Shown here: one piece after another, positions 12,569 through 18,950 of the stretch
Layout: each line of letters starts with the position of its first letter
Position numbering within the stretch: the first letter of the stretch is position 1
Assembly (NCBI GenBank): GCA_035560715.1
Contig: DATMYW010000015.1
Coordinates: 1 to 18,964, forward strand
From: JAAXTX01 sp035560715
Lineage (GTDB): Bacteria > Patescibacteriota > Minisyncoccia > Moranbacterales > UBA1568
Length of the DNA stretch: 18,964 nt
Direction of reading: 5' to 3'
Program-made: the position numbers and the translations under genes
The notes under the pieces: model-generated
Databases searched by the model: none
What the model saw: only the letters and a program-made list of their open reading frames with translations
Told to the model about the DNA's origin: nothing

Positions 12569-13328
12569 ATACCTTCTCGAGCCGCCGGATCTTAATCTTC
12601 ACCGCCCGATTGGTCGGATGAAGCTTCAGCGCCTGCCGATAGCATTCCTTCGCATCCTGCAGGTTGCTCGCCATGAAGTAACAGTCACCGAGTTCCTCGT
12701 ACGCGACGGCGTCCCGCGGATTCTCGACGATCCTCGCGATAAGCGACTCCTCCCGCTGTCCCGCCTGCGGCGGTTGTACGGCGGTCCGTTCGGGTCGTGT
12801 CACCCGTTCACGAAGCATCGGGCCCGCGGAACTCGGCCGCGATCCAGCTACCGGTGACGGAAGTCCCGATACGGACTCCGCGGTCGGAACGGTCGTACTC
12901 GATCGGCGGCGAAGCATGAGTGCGTCCTCGAGGAATTCCTTCGGCGAACGCTCATCGGACGGACGGTTGACGGATTCGGGAGCGGCCGTTCCGGTATCCT
13001 TTGACATCACACCATCCGACTCTTCCACGAGATTTTTCCGGATACTATCGATCTCGGTCCGCTGACGGCGGAGTCGCTCGAGCGAATGCTGAAAAAAGTT
13101 GTGGATACGGAGCGTCGCCGTCTTGAACCGGGATGCAAGCACCTCGAGGACCTTGAGAAAGAACGCCTTTCGCGAAAGCGAACGGGAATGAGATTCCGTC
13201 AACGTCGATTCCCTCAAAGACGACAGGGCGTCGGCGATATCCGACTCGCTCATCCTCCGCGAGAGGAACCAGAGCAGCGCGCCCAGGGAAAAGATGATGA
13301 TGAACGGAGGGATGATGAGATACCACAT
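12549..13328 (-). CDS. Membrane-anchored TPR protein (259 aa)
   Basis: Residues 2-22 (WYLIIPPFIIIFSLGALLWF) form one N-terminal membrane helix followed by SRR. Residues 30-110 are charged and helical, probably coiled-coil (LERLRRQRTEIDSIRKNL). Residues 110-195 are low-complexity and Ser/Pro/Arg-rich. A tetratricopeptide unit occupies about 202-240, with the family's G-A-A pattern in 'AYEELGDCYFMASNLQDAKECYRQALKLHP', ending in a basic helix. The cytoplasmic domain is therefore likely a protein-binding surface. ATG 13328 is chosen so that the protein begins at the anchor; there is no obvious ribosome-binding site. It follows tsf by 49 bases with no terminator between, suggesting co-transcription with rpsB-tsf. 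Partner proteins are unknown. Confidence 0.8.
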   Translation of the reverse strand: MWYLIIPPFIIIFSLGALLWFLSRRMSESDIADALSSLRESTLTESHSRSLSRKAFFLKVLEVLASRFKTATLRIHNFFQHSLERLRRQRTEIDSIRKNLVEESDGVMSKDTGTAAPESVNRPSDERSPKEFLEDALMLRRRSSTTVPTAESVSGLPSPVAGSRPSSAGPMLRERVTRPERTAVQPPQAGQREESLIARIVENPRDAVAYEELGDCYFMASNLQDAKECYRQALKLHPTNRAVKIKIRRLEKVFEERNR

Positions 13329-13377
13329 GGTCGTGAGTGTCGGAGCGGTTCCGAAAAGCTGTCTGGCGGGGTCGCGG

Positions 13378-13953
13378 TCAGATCTCGTATCGGACGAAAC
13401 CGCCGATTTGGATATTCTCGCCCATCTTCTGCACGTTCTCGGCAATAAGATCCGTAATCGTCCTATCGGGATCCTTCACGAACGACTGGGAAAGAAGAGC
13501 GGCCTCCTCCCGGAGTTTCCGTTCCTTTCCTTCGAGGATCTTCCCGATCATCTCCTCGGGCTTACCGGCCTTCCGGAGCTCTTCGGCCCAGATTTCCCGT
13601 TCCGGTGAGACCGTCGATTCAGGTACGTCCTCAGGACGAAGGACCGACGGATTCATCGCGGCGACGTGCATCGCGATGTCACGGCCGAGCGATTGGAAAT
13701 CCTCGTTTCGTGCCACGAAATCCGTCTCACAATAGAGTTTCACCATGGCGGAGACGCGACCGTTGGAATGCAGATACGTCGCGATCACGCCCTCCTTAGC
13801 CTCGCGATCGGTCTTCTTTACGGCCTTCGCCGCGCCGCGCTCCCGGAGAATCCTGATCGCTCCCTCCTCATCGCCACCGGCTTCCTCGAGCGCTTTCTTC
13901 ACCTCGACGATACCGGCACCGGTCCGCTCGCGGAGCGCCTTGATCAGTTCCAT
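13378..13953 (-). CDS. tsf: Elongation factor Ts, short form
   Basis: EF-Ts exchanges GDP for GTP on EF-Tu. The N-terminal UBA-like domain ('MELIKALRERTGAGIVEVKKALEEAGGD') and the core signature 'LYCETDFVARNEDFQSL' are clear. At 191 residues it resembles the short Thermus-type form and lacks the second core repeat of the 283-residue E. coli protein. ATG 13953 is chosen because family members begin at this point; alternatives are ATG 13962 and a GTG at 14004, and none has a good ribosome-binding site. It lies 56 bases after rpsB, the normal rpsB-tsf pairing. Confidence 0.95.
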   Translation of the reverse strand: MELIKALRERTGAGIVEVKKALEEAGGDEEGAIRILRERGAAKAVKKTDREAKEGVIATYLHSNGRVSAMVKLYCETDFVARNEDFQSLGRDIAMHVAAMNPSVLRPEDVPESTVSPEREIWAEELRKAGKPEEMIGKILEGKERKLREEAALLSQSFVKDPDRTITDLIAENVQKMGENIQIGGFVRYEI

Positions 13954-14009
13954 GCTTATCATACTCGTATATGTGGATTGTATCTTTTTTCTGTCATCCG
14001 GCACAGAGG

Positions 14010-14825
14010 TCAGTTCTTTGCCGGGAGCCCCTTGGCCTCGGCGACCGCCTTACCGAGCGCCCCCAGGAGGAGTCGCAGCGAGGACAACGCATCGTCATTT
14101 CCCGGGACCGGATACTCGACTTCCGTCGCGTTCGCATTGGTATCGATAATCGCGACGACCGGGATACCGAGAGCATGCGCCTCATGGATCGCGAGTTTTC
14201 CCTCTTTCCCATCAGCGATGACGATCGCACCGGGCAATTCACGCATCTCCTTGATACCGCCCATGCGCTTCTCCAGACGCTCTACCTCCTCAAGCTTTCG
14301 CTGACGCTCGAACTTGGTGTACATCTGGAACTCTCCGCGCTCAAGTTTCTCCTCTGTTTCGCGAAAATACTTGGTCCGGGTCTTTATGACGTTATAGTTG
14401 GTCAGTGTCCCGCCAAGCCACCGTTCGACGACATACGGCTCGCCGAGCCGTTTCGAAAGCGAGAGAATGAAGGGATGCGTGTGTTTCTTCATGCCGACGA
14501 ACAGGATCGGCTTGCCAGCCTTTGCCGTCTCGGCGAGAAACGTACCGGCGCGGTCGAGATACTGTTTCGTCTTGCCCAGGTCGATGATATTCACGTTCTG
14601 TCGCGTAAGGAACACGAACTCGCGCATCGATGGATGCAAACGCGACTTCAGGTGCCCGAAATGGACGCCTGCCGCGAGCAGAGCCTCGAGTCCCGTGTCG
14701 AGCGCCGAAAAATCGAACGACTCGAACGGGGACCCCGACAATCCGGTTCGTACGGCCGGCACTGTCGAATCTTTCTTATCGTCGGATCCGACCGACTTCA
14801 CCGACTCAGTCTGGCTCTTCGCCAT
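14010..14825 (-). CDS. rpsB: 30S ribosomal protein S2 (uS2) with N-terminal extension
   Basis: uS2 joins the small subunit late and helps anchor bS1 where bS1 is present. Core motifs are 'LLAAGVHFGHLKSRLHPSM', 'ERWLGGTLTNYNVIKTR', 'LPGAIVIADGKEGKLAIHEAHALGIPVVAIIDTN' and 'YPVPGNDDALSS'. The core normally begins a few residues after Met, but here about 48 polar, Ser/Asp-rich residues precede it, explaining the 271-aa length. ATG 14825 has AAGGA nine bases upstream, supporting the extended start. It is first in the rpsB-tsf-TPR unit, behind an about 205-nt leader. Confidence 0.96.
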   Translation of the reverse strand: MAKSQTESVKSVGSDDKKDSTVPAVRTGLSGSPFESFDFSALDTGLEALLAAGVHFGHLKSRLHPSMREFVFLTRQNVNIIDLGKTKQYLDRAGTFLAETAKAGKPILFVGMKKHTHPFILSLSKRLGEPYVVERWLGGTLTNYNVIKTRTKYFRETEEKLERGEFQMYTKFERQRKLEEVERLEKRMGGIKEMRELPGAIVIADGKEGKLAIHEAHALGIPVVAIIDTNANATEVEYPVPGNDDALSSLRLLLGALGKAVAEAKGLPAKN

Positions 14826-14844
14826 AGTATTATTTCCTTAGTGC

Positions 14845-14928
14845 TTAATTCCGGAACCGGAAACCCTCTATCGACCGCTCCGGAAGCCCTGCGGCCCGTT
14901 CGAAACGGGATCCGCGAAAGCGCATCAC
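14845..14928 (-). CDS. Candidate leader ORF upstream of rpsB (27 codons)
   Basis: A perfect GGAGG (14940-14936) lies 7 bases before a GTG (14928) and 10 bases before an in-frame ATG (14925). The frame runs to TAA at 14845-14847, 19 bases before rpsB. The peptide begins (M)MRFRGSRFERAAG and ends EGFRFRN, and is arginine-rich. It lies entirely inside the predicted rpsB leader transcript. It could be a regulatory upstream ORF whose translation changes access to the rpsB start, or a chance frame behind a strong Shine-Dalgarno-like sequence. No family is recognised. Confidence 0.4.
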   Translation of the reverse strand: MMRFRGSRFERAAGLPERSIEGFRFRN

Positions 14929-15003
14929 CTATCTTCCTCCGGCTGCACCCCGAGAGGAAGCGGGGCAGGAATAGCCGGGATTCACGGAAAATATGAATGA
15001 TTT

Positions 15004-15029
15004 CCGTCCCACCGAGACCGGCGGAACGG
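15004..15029 (-). promoter_or_regulatory. Hairpin at the 5' end of the rpsB leader
   Basis: Ten base pairs (15020-15029 with 15004-15013, with two G-U pairs) close a 6-base loop. Given the promoter at 15038-15066, this stem would sit at the very 5' end of the rpsB mRNA, where it could protect the transcript or take part in feedback control. The function is inferred; no known rpsB-leader motif was matched. Confidence 0.5.
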
Positions 15030-15037
15030 CACTTGAA

Positions 15038-15066
15038 AGGATACCCGAAGCCTCGCGCCTTGTCAA
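15038..15066 (-). promoter_or_regulatory. rpsB-tsf promoter
   Basis: Minus strand TTGACA (15066-15061), a 17-base spacer and TATCCT (15043-15038), with a predicted start near 15031. Its -35 overlaps the -35 of the divergent rpmE promoter. Confidence 0.85.
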
Positions 15067-15088
15067 TTTCAGGTATGCATGATACGAT
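15060..15088 (+). promoter_or_regulatory. rpmE promoter
   Basis: TTGTCA (15060-15065), a 17-base spacer and TACGAT (15083-15088), preceded by TGA as an extended -10. The predicted start near 15095 leaves about 59 nt of leader. Five bases of the -35 are shared with the rpsB -35 on the other strand. Confidence 0.75.
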
Positions 15089-15153
15089 GGCCCACATCCG
15101 AAAGGAACACCGAATCCCGTAATTTTTTGAGGGCGCACACGCGCGAGAGACGT

Positions 15154-15441
15154 ATGAAGCAGGGCATCCATCCGACCTATCACGAAGACGCCGTTATCAC
15201 GTGCGCCTGCGGTGAGCAATTCGAGACCGGGTCGACCAAACAGGCGATCGATATCGAAATCTGCGGGAAGTGCCACCCGTTCTACACCGGCAAGAAGAAG
15301 TATGTGGACACGACCGGACGCGTCGAGCGCTTCAAGCAGCTCACCGAGCGCGCCAAGGCCAAGAAGGCGGTCGCCGCACCGAAGAAGCCGCGCGCGAAGA
15401 AGGCCGTCGAGACGGAAAAGACCGGGAAACAGGAAGCGTAG
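15154..15441 (+). CDS. rpmE: 50S ribosomal protein L31 (bL31), zinc-binding, with Lys/Ala tail
   Basis: bL31 bridges the two subunits near the central protuberance. The start 'MKQGIHPTYHEDAVITCACG' and 'DIEICGKCHPFYTGKKKYVDTTGRVERF' are diagnostic. Zinc ligands are Cys17, Cys19, Cys37 and Cys40. The core ends near residue 65, and a further 30 residues form an Ala/Lys-rich tail (KKAVAAPKKPRAKKAVETEK), giving 95 aa rather than about 70. ATG 15154 has GAGAGA upstream; the longer frame from 15079 would begin before the transcription start. It is monocistronic, with a terminator-like hairpin following. The usual rpmE-prfA-prmC order is kept. Confidence 0.95.
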   Translation: MKQGIHPTYHEDAVITCACGEQFETGSTKQAIDIEICGKCHPFYTGKKKYVDTTGRVERFKQLTERAKAKKAVAAPKKPRAKKAVETEKTGKQEA

Positions 15442-15455
15442 CTGAGACAACCGAA

Positions 15456-15490
15456 GGCGCGTCCTCCACGGGATGCGTCTTTTCGTTTTC
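15456..15490 (+). terminator. rpmE terminator
   Basis: A 9-bp stem with two G-U pairs (15456-15464 with 15471-15479) and a 6-base loop, followed by TTTTCGTTTTC and a further T-rich tract. It lies 15 bases past the rpmE stop. Confidence 0.7.
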
Positions 15491-15537
15491 TTTTCTTTTC
15501 CCGTTCGTATATCATACGGATACGACACACCACGAAT

Positions 15538-16635
15538 ATGGAAGATCTCATTCGAAGCATCAGGGAGCAGGCGGCACAGATCGACGCCGAGCTCTCCGAC
15601 CCCGAGACAGCGAAGAAGCCTTCGCGCCTCGCCGAACTCGGTCGGCGAAAATCCGAGCTGTCCGGCATACTGGACAAGGCCGGCGAGTTCGCTGCGGTCG
15701 AAAAGTCCATGCGTGACAATGCCGAGGTCATGAAGGAGACCGACGATGCGGAACTCAAGACACTCGCTATGGACGAGAATATCGCGCTTTCGGTCCGTCG
15801 CGACGAGATCGAGAAGGAACTGAAGCGGCTCCTGCTCCCCCGCGATCCGAACGACGACAAGGATATCATTATCGAGATCCGCGCCGGTGCCGGCGGCGAC
15901 GAGTCGAGCTTGTTCGCCGCGGAACTGTTCCGCATGTATTCGCGGTATGCAGAGACGATCGGCTGGATGCTCGGAGTCGTACATGCGAACAGGACCGAGG
16001 TCGGCGGCTACAAGGAAATCGTATTCGAAGTGAACCGCGGCCGAAGCGAATTCCCCGTCTACCGCAAACTCAAGTACGAGTCCGGCGTACACCGCGTCCA
16101 GCGCATCCCGGAAACCGAGAAGGCGGGACGCGTCCACACGTCGACCGCGACGGTAGCCGTCCTCCCGGTCGCCGAGGAAGTCGACCTTGAGATCAATCCT
16201 TCCGACCTGCGCATCGACACGTTCTGCTCGTCGGGCCCGGGCGGGCAGTCGGTCAATACGACCTACAGCGCGGTGCGCATCACGCACCTCCCGACCAACA
16301 CCGTCGTCTCCTGTCAGGATGAGAAGTCTCAGATAAAGAACAAGGAACGCGCGATGAAGGTCCTCCGTTCACGGATCCTACAACTCGAAGAGGAACGCCG
16401 TGCCAAGGAACAAGGGGACGCGCGCCGTTCGCAGATCGGCACCGGCGATCGCAGCGAGAAGATCCGTACCTACAATTTTCCCCAGGACCGCATCACGGAC
16501 CACCGCATCAAACAATCGTGGAGCGGCATGCCCGCGATCCTCGGAGGTTCGATCGGCGACATCGTCTCGGCACTCGAGGAGGAGGACATGCGACAGAAAC
16601 TTGAACGCGAGTCCGCCGACACGGCCGACGTATGA
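15538..16635 (+). CDS. prfA: Peptide chain release factor 1
   Basis: RF1 recognises UAA and UAG and triggers peptide release. It has an N-terminal helical domain (1-105), 'EIRAGAGGDESSLFAAELFRMY' (114-135), the stop-codon-reading PxT motif as Pro191-Glu-Thr193 in 'VHRVQRIPETEKAGRVH', and the catalytic GGQ at 235-237 (SGPGGQSVNTT). The length of 365 aa is typical. There is no ribosome-binding site before ATG 15538; TATCAT at 15510-15515 may be a -10, giving a short leader. The stop codon overlaps the prmC start in an ATGA, indicating translational coupling with the enzyme that methylates its GGQ glutamine. Confidence 0.96.
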   Translation: MEDLIRSIREQAAQIDAELSDPETAKKPSRLAELGRRKSELSGILDKAGEFAAVEKSMRDNAEVMKETDDAELKTLAMDENIALSVRRDEIEKELKRLLLPRDPNDDKDIIIEIRAGAGGDESSLFAAELFRMYSRYAETIGWMLGVVHANRTEVGGYKEIVFEVNRGRSEFPVYRKLKYESGVHRVQRIPETEKAGRVHTSTATVAVLPVAEEVDLEINPSDLRIDTFCSSGPGGQSVNTTYSAVRITHLPTNTVVSCQDEKSQIKNKERAMKVLRSRILQLEEERRAKEQGDARRSQIGTGDRSEKIRTYNFPQDRITDHRIKQSWSGMPAILGGSIGDIVSALEEEDMRQKLERESADTADV

Positions 16636-17513
16636 CACTTCGCGACCTGCGGCAGGAATATCACGGCAGCGTCACACCGGGAGATTTCGATCTCCTCGCG
16701 GCGTTTTCATTTGGGACGACCAAGGAGGCGATCATGCGGGAACCGGATCGCGTCATCGATAATGAGTCGTCATCCGATCTCCGTCACTTGCTCGATCGTC
16801 GTGCCGCGCGGGAACCGGTCGCGTATATCGTCGGCGAACGTGAGTTCTACGGACTCCCGTTTTCGGTCACCCGCGACACGCTTGTCCCGCGACCCGAAAC
16901 CGAACACCTCGTCGAGGAAGCGATCGGGCTCCTGTCCGAGACCGCACCGGATTCGGTCGTCATCGATCTCGGCTCGGGGAGCGGAGCGATCGCGGTGTCC
17001 GTCGCGCACGCGACATCGAAGAAGGAAACGGGCGACGGACGTGTCCGTTTTTTCGCGACCGACCTATCATCCGCCGCGCTCGAAATCGCGAAACGGAACA
17101 CGGATCGTCACGGCGTCGACCGTCTCATCACGTTTTTCGAGGGGAATCTCCTCGACCCGATTCCGGAAGGCGCCTTCATCGACGCGCTTCGGGTCGTGAT
17201 CCTCGCGAACCTCCCCTACCTCTCGCGCGATATCTACGAGAGCGCGGACGACGACGTGCGTCTGTACGAGCCGGAATCCGCCCTCGTCGCTGACGACGAC
17301 GGTCTCGCGCTCTATATCGAACTGCTCGACGATCTCGTCCGGAAAAGGAATTCCGCCTGGTCGGACAAACAAGTCGACGGACTGTTCGAGATCGGCCCCG
17401 AACAATCGGAACGTATCGCGGGGGAATTCGCCTCGCGTTTTCCCGACGGGACTTCGGACATCGTTCCCGACCTCTCCGGCCGCCAACGGGTTTTCCGCTT
17501 CCGGATCGGGTGA
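16632..17513 (+). CDS. prmC: Release factor glutamine methyltransferase PrmC
   Basis: PrmC methylates the Gln of the GGQ motif in release factors using S-adenosylmethionine. A short helical N-terminal domain (1-70) is followed by 'REPVAYIVGEREFYG' and 'LVPRPETEHL' (85-93), both diagnostic. The Rossmann methyltransferase follows, with motif I 'VIDLGSGSGAIAVS' (110-123) and 'FATDLSSAAL'. The glutamine-binding motif, normally NPPY, is Asn193-Leu-Pro-Tyr196 here. The length of 293 aa is normal. Its ATG overlaps the prfA stop by the ATGA arrangement. No terminator is obvious between its stop and the next promoter at 17539. Confidence 0.94.
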   Translation: MTLRDLRQEYHGSVTPGDFDLLAAFSFGTTKEAIMREPDRVIDNESSSDLRHLLDRRAAREPVAYIVGEREFYGLPFSVTRDTLVPRPETEHLVEEAIGLLSETAPDSVVIDLGSGSGAIAVSVAHATSKKETGDGRVRFFATDLSSAALEIAKRNTDRHGVDRLITFFEGNLLDPIPEGAFIDALRVVILANLPYLSRDIYESADDDVRLYEPESALVADDDGLALYIELLDDLVRKRNSAWSDKQVDGLFEIGPEQSERIAGEFASRFPDGTSDIVPDLSGRQRVFRFRIG

Positions 17514-17538
17514 CGCCGACTCGTCGGATGCTTCCTTC

Positions 17539-17567
17539 TTGACGTGCGTGCGTTTTACGCGTACGTT
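17539..17567 (+). promoter_or_regulatory. Possible promoter of the 301-aa zinc-knuckle gene
   Basis: TTGACG (17539-17544), a 17-base spacer and TACGTT (17562-17567). The -35 is good but the -10 matches consensus at only three positions. The predicted start near 17574 is about 39 bases before the ATG at 17613. Confidence 0.45.
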
Positions 17568-17612
17568 CGTATCATCTCAAGCCCGTTTACAACCTTCAAA
17601 CAGGAGATACCA

Positions 17613-18518
17613 ATGACACCTCCGAATACGATACCCCGGTTTCTGTCGACCGTATACGATACGCCTGCCTCCACTTTCAGACTGACGTTCGACGAACGCT
17701 TCCTCAGGGAAGCGGAGACGACGCCGTACGGGAACATTTCCGCACGACAGAAACGGATGCCGAACTTCGCATGGAATCCGCGGACCGATGACGCCCTCGG
17801 TATCGACGGCTGCCTCGCTTTTGAATCGCCGCTCACCTACCGATACGCGCTCCCTTGCTTCTACAGGAATCCCCATCCATGTCCGAAGTGCGACGGAACC
17901 GGATACGATGACGGCTGCGCCTGTCTCTCGTGTCGAGGGACCGGCACGCAACGAGACGATGACCGTGAATCGCGGAAATCATTTGCTGATTTCGGCCTCA
18001 CGCTCCACGTCATTTCCGACCTGCTCATGGGACTTACTCTTCCATTCAACCGACCGGATGGCATGCCGTTCGTTCCGGAACACGGGTCGGATATGCAGAC
18101 GATGATGTTCTTCGTCGACAAAGATGCGCAAAGGGATTCCGTCATAAGTGGATGGTTACATGACGACGTCATCGCGGCAGCGCGCATATTCACGAACGAG
18201 GAGACCGCATGCGTACGTGAGGCGATGAGAAGCGTCGGTACTCGTCTGTATGCGGAACAACTTCGATCATCCGAACATGAATTCCACTTTTATCACGATG
18301 ATCATTTCGAACTGCAGGTTCCAGGAAGCCTCTGCGCGCTCATACTCGATAAGGATGGTGGAGCATCATGGTCATGCGGGAGAAGACTGTATTGCAGCAA
18401 TGTTGACGACCGATCATCGCAGGTGATGTTGCTCGCAGGACTCGCGATGATCGACGCGCTCGCGAGTGAACGACGTTCCGAATCAAGCGCCCGACAACAG
18501 TTCATTTTCAATCTGTAA
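17613..18518 (+). CDS. Orphan protein with DnaJ-type zinc knuckle (301 aa)
   Basis: Function not recognised. Residues 90-111 contain two CxxCxGxG repeats (Cys90/93 in CPKCDGTG and Cys104/107 in CLSCRGTG), the zinc-binding unit known from DnaJ and other proteins, with an extra Cys102 between them. DnaJ has four such repeats; here two would form one zinc site. There is no J domain. The flanks look globular and soluble: 'FAWNPRTDDALGIDGCLAF' before it, and a C-terminal half with a His/Asp-rich stretch (HEFHFYHDDHFEL, 222-234) that might bind metal. ATG 17613 has AGGAG seven bases upstream. Codon use is less GC-biased towards the end. It stands alone between prmC and a terminator. Confidence 0.8.
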   Translation: MTPPNTIPRFLSTVYDTPASTFRLTFDERFLREAETTPYGNISARQKRMPNFAWNPRTDDALGIDGCLAFESPLTYRYALPCFYRNPHPCPKCDGTGYDDGCACLSCRGTGTQRDDDRESRKSFADFGLTLHVISDLLMGLTLPFNRPDGMPFVPEHGSDMQTMMFFVDKDAQRDSVISGWLHDDVIAAARIFTNEETACVREAMRSVGTRLYAEQLRSSEHEFHFYHDDHFELQVPGSLCALILDKDGGASWSCGRRLYCSNVDDRSSQVMLLAGLAMIDALASERRSESSARQQFIFNL

Positions 18519-18526
18519 AATTCGAC

Positions 18527-18562
18527 AACAGCCTCATACGTACTTCGTGAGGCTGTTTTTTC
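18527..18562 (+). terminator. Terminator of the 301-aa gene
   Basis: A 10-bp stem (18527-18536 with 18548-18557) with an 11-base loop and a T6 run immediately after, 9 bases past the stop codon. Confidence 0.85.
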
Positions 18563-18570
18563 CTTTCCAC

Positions 18571-18606
18571 AAGCAGAAAACCCGCCGAAAGGCGGGTTTT
18601 CTGCTT
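18571..18606. terminator. Perfect 16-bp hairpin between convergent genes
   Basis: Positions 18571-18586 pair perfectly with 18591-18606 around a 4-base loop (GAAA on the + strand). TTTT runs occur within the 3' arm on both strands. It lies 27 bases past the leftward histone-like gene and after the first rightward terminator, so it probably works mainly for the leftward gene and as a shared barrier. Confidence 0.8.
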
Positions 18607-18632
18607 GAAGAACCAAAAAAATCGTGGAAAGA

Positions 18633-18794
18633 CTACTTCTTCTTGGCGACCTTCTTGGTGGCCTTCTTCTTCGCGACCTTCTTCACGGCCTTCTTCGCGA
18701 CCTTCTTGACCGCCTTCTTGGCGACCTTCTTGACCGCCTTCTTGGCGACCTTCTTCTTCGCGACCTTCTTCACGGCCTTCTTCTTTGCTGCCAT
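18633..18794 (-). CDS. Histone-H1-like Lys/Ala/Val repeat protein (53 aa)
   Basis: After MAAKKK the whole protein is made of AVKKVAKK-type repeats ending KKVAKKK, with no acidic or aromatic residue. It resembles the C-terminal tails of histone H1 and of bacterial H1-like proteins, so it most likely binds DNA or RNA non-specifically and may compact the nucleoid; this is inferred from composition. ATG 18794 has AAAGGAGGTG seven bases upstream, the best Shine-Dalgarno sequence in the window, so strong translation is expected. The leader is about 120 nt and contains a CCGC-TTCG-GCGG tetraloop hairpin (18817-18828) just before the binding site. It could also be a structural RNA-binding peptide. 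Confidence 0.85.
   Translation of the reverse strand: MAAKKKAVKKVAKKKVAKKAVKKVAKKAVKKVAKKAVKKVAKKKATKKVAKKK
18697..18744. repeat. Perfect 24-bp tandem repeat inside the histone-like gene
   Basis: Positions 18697-18720 and 18721-18744 are identical 24-mers encoding eight-residue units of Lys, Val and Ala. Flanking copies differ by a few bases. The array is prone to length change by slippage. Confidence 0.9.
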
Positions 18795-18921
18795 AGTGTT
18801 CACCTCCTTTCGAATTCCGCCGAAGCGGATTTTGTTTCGCACGATGGAGCGAATGAATCGTTGCACCGTTCCCTCCGTGCCTTTTTTATTTCGTGGAGAT
18901 TTTTTTCTCTCACGTGTCTGA

Positions 18922-18950
18922 AGTATATATGTTTTTTGAAAAAATGACAA
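18922..18950 (-). promoter_or_regulatory. Promoter of the histone-like gene
   Basis: Minus strand TTGTCA (18950-18945), a 17-base spacer consisting largely of T6 and A6 runs, and TATACT (18927-18922). The predicted start is near 18915. Confidence 0.85.

Noticed and set aside
13971..14996. 341-codon frame on the plus strand opposite rpsB
   Set aside because: Antisense to the well-conserved rpsB gene, with no ribosome-binding site and no family resemblance.
14929..16287. 452-codon open frame on the minus strand antisense to prfA and rpmE
   Set aside because: It is the mirror frame of two clearly recognised genes; long antisense frames arise from the G/C-biased third positions. Its product has no recognisable domain.
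16632..16635. Possibility of UGA recoding as in Gracilibacteria/Absconditabacteria
   Set aside because: TGA terminates prfA, prmC, the exonuclease and the prenyl synthase at the expected lengths, and no conserved gene has an internal TGA.
18645..18785. Repeated short units resembling a CRISPR-like or satellite array
   Set aside because: The repeats are contiguous, without unique spacers, and are codons of a Lys/Ala repeat protein.
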